From NCBI GenBank assembly GCA_018302705.1, contig JAGVZI010000006.1, positions 1-44,263 of the forward strand: a DNA stretch of 44,263 bases, written 5' to 3'. Position numbers and translations under genes: made by a program. A model generated the notes under the pieces. The model searched no databases, was not told the DNA's origin, and saw nothing but the letters and a program-made list of their open reading frames with translations. Positions 7,377 to 14,215 of this stretch are shown in pieces (position 1 is the first letter of the stretch; each line of letters opens with the position of its first letter). This stretch comes from Candidatus Woesearchaeota archaeon (GTDB taxonomy: Archaea > Nanobdellota > Nanobdellia > SCGC-AAA011-G17 > ARS1403).

Positions 7377-9410
7377 ATGTACAAAAATCTAAGCAATAAT
7401 ATATATAATAAAATAGGTTTTATAGGAATAATTTTAGCTTTATTTTTGCTGACTTTAAATAGCGCTTTTGCTACTTTGAATGCAACGAATACAAATCCTG
7501 CTACTGATGCTCCAGGAAGAACTGTAACTGGCAGCTTTGTTTTAGGCGATGCTGATGCTGTTGCTGATTCAAATGCTGTTACTGGAATTAACTTCGTTCT
7601 TGGAAGTTTAATTGGGGTTAGCGATAATACGAAAAACATAGCTGTATCTGCTGTGACTTTTAATCCAGCTTCGATTTCTACTTTGAGCGATGATTCAAGC
7701 CAGACAGTAGCTACAAGCGTTGTGATTCCTGTTAATCAAGCTGCTCAAACTTATCAAGGAACTGTGACTATCAGCGGGACAGAAGGGGGAAGTGCTGTAT
7801 CTACTAGCTTTACCTTGAGCGTTGTTGTTAATCCTCTTACTGCATTGGATGTCTTAACTTATGACAATGTCTCTGCTTTAGAGATAATTGGAGAGGAAGG
7901 CGATACTGGGTTGACTGGGACATTCCAGGTTAAGAATGCTGGAAATACTGTCTTGTCTGGGTTGGTTTTCGATACTACTGCTTTGGACTTGACCGATGCT
8001 GATAATAATGCTATTACTTTAGTATTTTCTGATCCTGGAATAATAAATGCAGGCGAGATTAAAACAATAACTGTTACTGCAAGCTATGCGAATAGCATTG
8101 AGCTGGATACTTATGGTGGCGTTGTCAATGTTAAAAGCGGAGCTACTGTTCTGGATTCCTTTAAACTGGATTTGAAGGTGCATCCTGAAATCTGCGAGGA
8201 TGGAATCGTGAAAGACGGAGATGCTGCTTCAAGAACAACTGCTTTCCTGCAATTGAATATCAAGGAGCCAGACAATGGAGATGACTTCAAGCCTGGAGAG
8301 GAGATAAAAGTAGAGGTTGATGTTGAAAACAATAATGACGAGGATCTAGACGTTATTGTTGAGGCTGTATTATATAACCTCGACGAGGATGAAGAGATTG
8401 CCACATTTGAAAGCGATTCTCAAGAGATAAAAGACGGGAACGAAGAAACTTTCGAGTTTGAATTTGAAGTTCCAAGAGACTTTGACGGCGACGAGGACGA
8501 CAGATATGTGCTATTTATAAAAGCTGTTGAAGACGGCGACGAAGATCAGAACTGTAATGTTGACAGCAAGAATCTGGACTTCAGCAGGGAGAAGAATGAT
8601 ATCATTGTAAAGAAAGCTACACTCGCTCCGAATACTGCAAGGGCTGGAGACTTAGTTGAACTAACAGTTGAGGCTGAAAACATAGGGAAGAATGATCAGA
8701 GGGATGCCTATATCCAAGTAACTAATAGTGAGCTTGGAATCAGCTTAAAATCTAATGAGTTTGATCTGGACAAATCCGGAGGATCTGATGACAGATTAAC
8801 AAGAAGGTTTAGCTTAAATATTCCTGCTGGCGTGGCTGAAAAAGAATATACAATAGATGTTGCTGTTGTTGACAAGGATGACGATACTTATGAAAATGGA
8901 CAGGGGTTTGTTACATTAACTGTAAGCGAAGGGACTAAAATAACTGCGGTTACTGGAAAGGCTGTTGGCTTGAATGTTGTCAGCCAGACGAAAGAGATAG
9001 ATGCTTCAAAAGAAACTGCGAATTTACACTTGCTATTTACAAATGCTGAAGCCAATGACTTGACTGCTGTCGTCGATATCAATGCTATAGGGGACTGGGC
9101 CGAACCTGTTTCTGCTCAGACAGTTAACCTGCATCCCGGAGACAATAATCTGTACTTTAATTTGAAATTGAAGGGATTAGAGGAAGGGACTTATTCAGCT
9201 ACTGTTGCAGTAAAGCCTGCTGCAGGAAGCGGTTTTGAAGCCAAGACATTTTCATTGAACTTTGATGTTAAAGAACTGGAAAAGGCATTCGATCTTGGTG
9301 GTTTGTTCAATGGAAACGGGTCAACAACGGTGTTCTGGATAATCGGGGATATTGTGTTGATCTTGATAGCTTTGCTAATTGTTAAAGCTATATTCCTTGG
9401 GAAGAAATAA
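7377..9410 (+). CDS. S-layer-like secreted surface protein with C-terminal membrane anchor
   Basis: The 677 residues begin with a signal peptide (about 1-33, IGIILALFLLTLNSAFA) followed by Thr/Ala/Asn-rich beta domains, an acidic segment with Asp/Glu runs (about 300-390), further Ig/CARDB-like domains (KKATLAPNTARAGDLVELTVEAEN) and a final membrane helix (about 650-674, VFWIIGDIVLILIALLIV) ending in GKK. The domain order matches large surface proteins of DPANN archaea and a role in the cell envelope is inferred. The Gly/Asn/Ser stretch, hydrophobic helix and basic tail are also what an archaeosortase signal would look like, but no known PGF-type motif is present. Confidence 0.7.
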   Translation: MYKNLSNNIYNKIGFIGIILALFLLTLNSAFATLNATNTNPATDAPGRTVTGSFVLGDADAVADSNAVTGINFVLGSLIGVSDNTKNIAVSAVTFNPASISTLSDDSSQTVATSVVIPVNQAAQTYQGTVTISGTEGGSAVSTSFTLSVVVNPLTALDVLTYDNVSALEIIGEEGDTGLTGTFQVKNAGNTVLSGLVFDTTALDLTDADNNAITLVFSDPGIINAGEIKTITVTASYANSIELDTYGGVVNVKSGATVLDSFKLDLKVHPEICEDGIVKDGDAASRTTAFLQLNIKEPDNGDDFKPGEEIKVEVDVENNNDEDLDVIVEAVLYNLDEDEEIATFESDSQEIKDGNEETFEFEFEVPRDFDGDEDDRYVLFIKAVEDGDEDQNCNVDSKNLDFSREKNDIIVKKATLAPNTARAGDLVELTVEAENIGKNDQRDAYIQVTNSELGISLKSNEFDLDKSGGSDDRLTRRFSLNIPAGVAEKEYTIDVAVVDKDDDTYENGQGFVTLTVSEGTKITAVTGKAVGLNVVSQTKEIDASKETANLHLLFTNAEANDLTAVVDINAIGDWAEPVSAQTVNLHPGDNNLYFNLKLKGLEEGTYSATVAVKPAAGSGFEAKTFSLNFDVKELEKAFDLGGLFNGNGSTTVFWIIGDIVLILIALLIVKAIFLGKK

Positions 9411-9436
9411 AACAGGCGTGAAAAAATAGAGGCGAT

Positions 9437-9462
9437 ATTTCTTTTTTCTTTTTTCTTTTTGT
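9437..9462 (+). terminator. Poly-T terminator after the surface-protein gene
   Basis: A run of three T-rich blocks (TTTCTTTTTTCTTTTTTCTTTTT) lies about 27 bases after the stop of the surface-protein gene. Such oligo-T tracts terminate archaeal transcription. There is no clear GC stem in front. Confidence 0.5.
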
Positions 9463-9550
9463 TAAATTTTATAGATTATAGAAAGCTTAATAAATTAGAA
9501 GCGCTTTAATACATGCATAAATAATAAAATAAAAAAAGAGGTGGGTGGCC

Positions 9551-9574
9551 ATGGCTAAAAAGAGAAAGAAATAA
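9551..9574 (+). other. Seven-codon ORF MAKKRKK with strong RBS
   Basis: ATG at 9551 opens seven codons, MAKKRKK, ending TAA. It is preceded by GAGGTGGGTGG, a G-rich Shine-Dalgarno-like tract, and followed by T-rich blocks at about 9599-9625 typical of termination. AT-rich sequence (CATAAATAATAAAATAAAAAAAG) upstream could hold a TATA element. It might be a real micropeptide, a leader or an RNA gene, or chance. The surrounding 9463-9657 holds no longer ORF. Confidence 0.3.
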
Positions 9575-9657
9575 ATTCTAAATTCTGATCTTTAATTAAT
9601 AATTTTTCTTTTTCTTTTTCTTTGAAATTTTTTGTTCTTAACTTATTATTTTTGAGA

Positions 9658-9759
9658 GGGCAGAGAGGGATTCGAATTCGAGAGTTTAAGATTTTTCTTA
9701 AAACTTCCCCCGAACAACCGCTCTGCAGGCGGTGCCGTTAACCGCTTCGGTATCTGCCC
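9658..9759 (-). tRNA. tRNA-Cys (GCA) with an apparent 30-base intron in the T arm
   Basis: Read on the minus strand, the acceptor GGGCAGA pairs with TCTGCCC and the anticodon arm is ACCGC-CTGCAGA-GCGGT with anticodon GCA. A five-base variable loop TGTTC follows. T-stem strand GGGGG (9711-9707) is separated by 30 bases (9706-9677) from loop TTCGAAT and the other strand CCCTC. The 30 bases fold into a hairpin (AGTTTTAAG...CTTAAACT). Removing them gives a regular 72-base tRNA body. A TATA box CTTTTTAAAG (minus, about 9784-9793) sits about 28 bases before the 5' end. The exact splice sites are uncertain; no CCA is encoded. Confidence 0.75.
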
Positions 9760-9887
9760 TTGATACAATCTTCATTTATTAACTTTAAAAAGTTTTGTTT
9801 TTATTTATAGCAGAATGTATTCGCTTATTTTATGATTGTCAAAACCTATATCTTTTCAAAAGTAAATTTATTTCTATCAATCTGAGC

Positions 9888-10009
9888 GGGCCCGACGCGA
9901 TTCGAACGCGCGACCCTCAGCTTACTTCTTTTTGAATAGAAGGTTCACCTTTGCATAAGCTTTTCTAAAGCTTGAATCTGATGCTCTATCCAAACTGAGC
10001 TACGGGCCC
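9888..10009 (-). tRNA. Intron-containing tRNA, anticodon unresolved (possibly CAT)
   Basis: On the minus strand the acceptor GGGCCCG/CGGGCCC, D arm GCTC...GAGC and T arm GCGCG-TTCGAAT-CGCGT are clear. The anticodon arm begins TCAG and closes CTGA with about 48 extra bases inside, which contain hairpins such as AAGGTGAACCTT. Trying single splice phases, only a cut after TTCA and before TAAG gives a canonical loop, TTCATAA (anticodon CAT: elongator Met or Ile2). A cut one base earlier gives CGT (Thr). In both the 31-39 pair is A-G, so two introns or an odd site remain possible. TATA box TTTAAAA (minus) at 10034-10040. Confidence 0.75.
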
Positions 10010-10033
10010 ATAGTAGATTTGGAACATTTTTTG

Positions 10034-10052
10034 TTTAAAAAGCTTTATATAT
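10034..10052. promoter_or_regulatory. Divergent TATA boxes for the interrupted tRNA and the 10074 ORF
   Basis: TTTAAAA at 10034-10040 (minus) is about 29 bases from the tRNA 5' end at 10009. TTTATATAT at 10044-10052 (plus) is about 26 bases before ATG 10074. The two TATA boxes are almost abutting, so the promoters may compete. Confidence 0.5.
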
Positions 10053-10073
10053 CCATATTATTTATATTTTTAG

Positions 10074-10145
10074 ATGGGAAAATATCAAAAACATAGCAAT
10101 TTTGATTTGGTTTTTCCTAGATTGGCTCTTCTTATTTTATTGTGA
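10074..10145 (+). CDS. Possible 23-codon leaderless leader ORF
   Basis: ATG 10074 lies about 26 bases after a TATA box and opens MGKYQKHSNFDLVFPRLALLILL, ending at TGA 10143-10145. The GTG start of the next ORF (10142) overlaps this stop as GTGA, an arrangement typical of coupled translation. It may be a real leader peptide, or the true N-terminus of the next protein separated by a frameshift. It is too short for the ORF track. Confidence 0.35.
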   Translation: MGKYQKHSNFDLVFPRLALLILL

Positions 10146-10489
10146 TAGCGCGAGATGAACTAATTTTGTCTCGCATTTTTGATAAGATAGAAGTGCCTAT
10201 AAATCATTGGGAGATAAGAATGGACAACTATAGAAATAAGGAAGGAGGAAGTAGGAGGGGGAATGGAAATGCAACTATCCTTGTAGGAAGATCTAGGGGA
10301 AGAGAGGGATGGGATTGGACTAAATATTGGTCTAGTGGCAGTCGTAGAGGAAATTTCCCTAATGTGGAAAGACTGGAATCTTTTTTGGAGGATGAATCTT
10401 CTAAATCGGGCATTATAATAATAGCAGCGAAGGGTAGCAGTGAAAAGACTTATACCTTAGTGGAAAAATGGAATCGGATGTATGGTTAA
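10142..10489 (+). CDS. Hypothetical 115-aa protein
   Basis: Starts at GTG within the GTGA overlap with the leader ORF. It encodes a soluble, Arg/Gly-rich middle (GGSRRGNGNATILVGRSRGREG) and a C-terminal alpha/beta part (SGIIIIAAKGSSEKTYTLVEKW). Family not recognised and no catalytic motif seen. The basic Gly-rich region could bind nucleic acid, but that is only suggested by composition. It precedes leuS, which has its own TATA box. Confidence 0.45.
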   Translation: MIARDELILSRIFDKIEVPINHWEIRMDNYRNKEGGSRRGNGNATILVGRSRGREGWDWTKYWSSGSRRGNFPNVERLESFLEDESSKSGIIIIAAKGSSEKTYTLVEKWNRMYG

Positions 10490-10524
10490 CAACCTTTTTA
10501 AATTATAAATAGTTTGTGATTAGA

Positions 10525-12993
10525 ATGAAAGAATTTAGAGACATTGAATTAAAATGGCAGAAGAAGTGGGAGAAAGATAAAATTTTTGAGGCTAAAGATA
10601 AGGGAAAGAAGTGCTATATACTTGAGATGTTTCCGTATCCCTCGGGGTTTGGACTGCATTTAGGGCATACCTTCAATTATTCTATCGGGGATGCTTGCGC
10701 GAGATTTAAACGAGCTAAAGGATTTAATGTTTTTTATCCAATGGGATATGATGCTTTTGGTCTGCCTGCTGAAAATGCTGCGATAAAAGAAAAAATTCAT
10801 CCTAAAAAATATACTGAGCAGAGCATAAAAAATTTTATTTTCCAGCAGAAAAGACTCGGGCTTAGCTATGACTGGAATAGACTGATTAAAACCTGCGATC
10901 CTTCTTATTATAAATGGAATCAGTGGCTGTTCCTGAAATTTTTGGAGAAAAACCTTGCATATAGAGCAAAGGCTCCTGTTAACTGGTGCGATAATTGCGG
11001 CACTGTTCTTGCTAATGAACAAGTTGAAGACGGGGAATGCTGGAGATGCCACAATAAAGTTAGTGTTAAACAGTTAGAGCAATGGTTCTTGAGAATTACC
11101 AAATATGCCGACGAGCTCCTTAAAGACGTTAATAAATTAAATTGGGATGAGAGGATAAAAATTATGCAGAGGAATTGGATTGGAAGAAGCGAAGGGGTTG
11201 AGATTGATTTCAAATTAAAAAACAGCGACGAGAAATTAAAGGTTTTTACGACCAGACCGGATACCTTATGGGGCGTTACTTTTGTGGTAATGGCTCCTGA
11301 AAACCCAAAAGTAGCTGAGCTTGTTAAAGGAACTAAATATGAAAAGGAACTAAAGTATTTTATTGACAAGGTTGTTATTGAGGAGAAATATGAGCGGGCT
11401 GCGGAGGAAAAAGAAAAAGAGGGTTTGTTTACTGGGAGATATGCTGTGAATCCTGTTAATGGCGATGTTGTTCCCATATATATTGCAAATTTTGTTCTGC
11501 TTGAGTATGGAACGGGGGCGGTGATGGCTGTCCCTGCGCATGACCAGAGAGACTTTGAGTTTGCCAGGAAATATAAAATCCCTATTAAGGTCGTTATAAA
11601 ACCCAAAGAATATGAGCTTGACGGGGAGAAGATGATGAGGGCTTATGTTGATCCCGGGATTGTGGTAAATTCTGATAAGCTGTTTAATGGAATGAATAAT
11701 TTGGAAGCGATAAAAGAAATAATCAAGTATCTGGAAAAAAATAAAACAGGAAAGAGGGCTGTGCATTATAAATTGAGAGACTGGCTAATTTCAAGACAGA
11801 GATACTGGGGAACCCCCATTCCAATTGTTTATTGCGATAAATGCGGGATTGTTCCTGCTGATATTCCTGTTCTACTTCCTGAGGATGCTGAGTTCTCTGG
11901 CAAGGGAAACCCCCTGGCTAAAAACGAGAAATTTGTCCATGTTAAATGCCCTGAATGCGATGGAAATGCGAAAAGAGAGACGGACACTATGGATACTTTC
12001 TTTGATTCGAGCTGGTATTTTTTGAGATACTGCGACAATAAAAATGAGAAGAAAATTTTTGATGCCAGGAAAATTGAAAAATGGATGCCGGTTGACCAAT
12101 ACATTGGGGGGGCTGAGCATGCTGTCCTTCATTTACTTTATGCAAGATTCTTTGTAAAAGCGATGAGAGACATGGGGATGCTGAAAATCGACGAGCCCTT
12201 CACCAGTCTATTTAATCAAGGGATGATAAATAAAAATGGAGCTAGGATGAGCAAATCTAAAGGGAATATCGTTGACCCGATGGAAACAATCGAAAAATAC
12301 GGCGCCGATACTCTGAGGACCTACCTCTTGTTCATGGGCGATCCTGGAAAGACGAGAGAATGGGATGATGAGGGCATTGAGGGCGTTTACAGATTCTTGA
12401 AGAAGATTTATTCATTTAGGAATAAAACAAAATCCAAGTCGAACATCAGGGATAAAATATTTGAAAGCAAATTAAACAAAAATATCAAGGAGATTACTTC
12501 TGATATTGAAGAGTTTAAATTTAACTTGGCTATCAGCAAATTAATGCAGCTGGTTAATTTTATTTACAACAATAAGGAAAATATTTCATTGGGAGTTTTT
12601 GAAAATAGTTTCAGGAAAATTTTAGTTGTGCTTAGCTGCTTTGCTCCGCACATTTCCGAGGAATTATACGAGGGAGGATATGTTTCTCTCTCAAAATGGC
12701 CTGAAGTTGAGGAGGATAAGATCGATAAAAACCTTGAGAAAGAGGAGGAACAAATTGAGAAATTGATCGAGGATATAAATCACGTTGCTAAACTAGTTAA
12801 AAAAGAAATCAAGAAATGCTTTGTTTATGTTTTGCCTAAGGAAGAAAAAATTTACGAGGATAATATTGAAGATATTTCCAGAAGAACTGGCTTTGAAATG
12901 AAAATATTTTCTGTTGCTGACAAAGAAAAATATGATCCTGAAGGAAAAAGTAAAAAAACTAAGGCTGGAAAGCCTGCTTTGTATTTGGAATGA
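10525..12993 (+). CDS. leuS: Leucyl-tRNA synthetase, bacterial type
   Basis: Class I synthetase charging tRNA-Leu. The start is set at ATG 10525 (track: GTG 10516) because TATA box CTTTTTAAAT at 10494-10503 is 26 bases upstream, giving a leaderless mRNA of 822 codons. Motifs in order: HLGH (HIGH box), YPMGYDAFGLPAENAA, zinc module CDNCGTVLANEQVEDGECWRC, editing domain with TRPDTLWG, a second Zn pair, and RMSKSKGN (KMSKS). The MGYDAFGLPAENAA form and the position of the editing domain after the zinc module are bacterial LeuRS traits, unlike the archaeal/eukaryotic enzyme. Likely acquired by transfer. Confidence 0.95.
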   Translation: MKEFRDIELKWQKKWEKDKIFEAKDKGKKCYILEMFPYPSGFGLHLGHTFNYSIGDACARFKRAKGFNVFYPMGYDAFGLPAENAAIKEKIHPKKYTEQSIKNFIFQQKRLGLSYDWNRLIKTCDPSYYKWNQWLFLKFLEKNLAYRAKAPVNWCDNCGTVLANEQVEDGECWRCHNKVSVKQLEQWFLRITKYADELLKDVNKLNWDERIKIMQRNWIGRSEGVEIDFKLKNSDEKLKVFTTRPDTLWGVTFVVMAPENPKVAELVKGTKYEKELKYFIDKVVIEEKYERAAEEKEKEGLFTGRYAVNPVNGDVVPIYIANFVLLEYGTGAVMAVPAHDQRDFEFARKYKIPIKVVIKPKEYELDGEKMMRAYVDPGIVVNSDKLFNGMNNLEAIKEIIKYLEKNKTGKRAVHYKLRDWLISRQRYWGTPIPIVYCDKCGIVPADIPVLLPEDAEFSGKGNPLAKNEKFVHVKCPECDGNAKRETDTMDTFFDSSWYFLRYCDNKNEKKIFDARKIEKWMPVDQYIGGAEHAVLHLLYARFFVKAMRDMGMLKIDEPFTSLFNQGMINKNGARMSKSKGNIVDPMETIEKYGADTLRTYLLFMGDPGKTREWDDEGIEGVYRFLKKIYSFRNKTKSKSNIRDKIFESKLNKNIKEITSDIEEFKFNLAISKLMQLVNFIYNNKENISLGVFENSFRKILVVLSCFAPHISEELYEGGYVSLSKWPEVEEDKIDKNLEKEEEQIEKLIEDINHVAKLVKKEIKKCFVYVLPKEEKIYEDNIEDISRRTGFEMKIFSVADKEKYDPEGKSKKTKAGKPALYLE

Positions 12994-13075
12994 TTTATTG
13001 TAGAATGATGAAAATGTTTGACTTAAAGATTTAAAATTCTTTTTTGTTTATTCAGTCTATTTATGAGGAGAATAA

Positions 13076-13450
13076 CTATTTTACCTTCTTCATAATATAA
13101 GGTTTCATTTCATTTATGTTTTCCTTAATATTTCCTATATCTGTTTTTATCGAAGATATATCTTTTTCTGTTGTGATAACTCGTTCTTTTAAAGGATTAA
13201 GATAAACTTTGTATATTGCAAACGAACCGCTTAAAGCAGTTATCATGAATTGCCAGAAGGCGGGAATTGCGGTAATTATTTCTTCTATTGGGTCATTGGT
13301 GGTTAGGGATAATACAAAGAAAAATATCATTAGTAAAATGAAAAAGATTGACAGGTTATAAAAAAACTCCTTTTTATTATGCTTAAATAGATAATAAAAT
13401 ATAAGCGATACTATAAGTGCAATAATATACAAAAACAGATATAGGCCCAT
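13076..13450 (-). CDS. Membrane protein with C-terminal coiled coil
   Basis: A 124-residue ORF with about three hydrophobic segments (YLFLYIIALIVSLIFYYLF, LSIFFILLMIFFFVLSL, FWQFMITALSGSFAIY) followed by a charged helix of about 45 residues (TTEKDISSIKTDIGNIKENINEM). Topology predicts a membrane-bound oligomer with a cytoplasmic coiled coil. No family is recognised. It is convergent with leuS. Confidence 0.55.
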   Translation of the reverse strand: MGLYLFLYIIALIVSLIFYYLFKHNKKEFFYNLSIFFILLMIFFFVLSLTTNDPIEEIITAIPAFWQFMITALSGSFAIYKVYLNPLKERVITTEKDISSIKTDIGNIKENINEMKPYIMKKVK

Positions 13451-13587
13451 AAGATTGAGATGCCTCTTTTTATATATAAATATACTTTACCACCCACTAG
13501 ACTCAACAGCTGAAACAAAATTTATTATTTAATCTATTAGCAAAGCATTCATAGAAAGATATTTATACGTTATCTTTTCTCTCTTAG

Positions 13588-14157
13588 ATGATGGAGAGAA
13601 ATCATATTGTTTTAATTGTTATTGCTGTACTTGTTCTTGTTGTTAGTCTTTCTGGAAATTTTTTTAATGCTTCTACTGGAAGAGCAACTGACAACATACT
13701 AGATTGCGAGGACACTGATTCCGGCATTGATGATAAAGTCGGCGGCAATGTCATAGGCAGTTTTGATCCAACTAAACCCAGAACGGATTTTTGCGTTAAC
13801 TCTACTACCCTTGGAGAATATTATTGCGATAAGGCGAGAAGTGATGGCGCTGTGAAAGAAATTTTTTGCGAAATTGGATGCACTTCTGAAGGAGGATTTG
13901 GTGTTTGTAAAGTTGCTGGAGCTGAGAGTGTGAGATGCGAGTCTGGATGCAGCTATAATGGAGAATGTCTGCCTGTCGGCACAAGAGTTGCTGGAAGGTA
14001 CTGTGACTTTACTCAGGCTTTAAGAGTGCAGAAAGAAGATGCTTGCGATAATAATTATGAGTGTAAAAGCAACCTATGTATTTCTGGGAGCTGCTTGAGT
14101 GAAGAGGGCGGCGTGAACTTCTTGAATGATGTTGAGAAGACTTATTTTTGGGAATAA
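13588..14157 (+). CDS. Secreted Cys-rich protein with N-terminal anchor
   Basis: The 189 residues start with a membrane anchor or signal (HIVLIVIAVLVLVVSLSG) and continue as an exterior domain with many cysteines (YYCD, EIFCEIGC, CESGCSYNGEC). Near the C-terminus is the pattern C-x6-C-x4-C-x4-C (CDNNYECKSNLCISGSC), resembling disulfide-rich extracellular modules. TATA box ATATTTATAC near 13560-13569 lies 24-27 bases before ATG 13588/13591, so either ATG may be used. It resembles the Cys-rich protein at 4349 only in general architecture. Function unknown; probably exposed on the cell surface. Confidence 0.65.
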   Translation: MMERNHIVLIVIAVLVLVVSLSGNFFNASTGRATDNILDCEDTDSGIDDKVGGNVIGSFDPTKPRTDFCVNSTTLGEYYCDKARSDGAVKEIFCEIGCTSEGGFGVCKVAGAESVRCESGCSYNGECLPVGTRVAGRYCDFTQALRVQKEDACDNNYECKSNLCISGSCLSEEGGVNFLNDVEKTYFWE

Positions 14158-14215
14158 TTAAAATTCATAATCCCTTTGCATAATGTTTTTAAACTTCTTT
14201 TATAATCCGTTTGCT

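Noticed and set aside
9658-9759. tRNA with a long variable arm (Leu/Ser class) instead of an interrupted tRNA-Cys
   Set aside because: The anticodon is GCA and a five-base variable loop plus T stem fit exactly once 30 bases are removed; as a class II tRNA the T stem cannot pair with CCCTC.
10920-11606. 228-aa minus-strand ORF inside leuS
   Set aside because: Antisense shadow of a well-supported synthetase gene, with Ser/Phe-rich translation and no motif.
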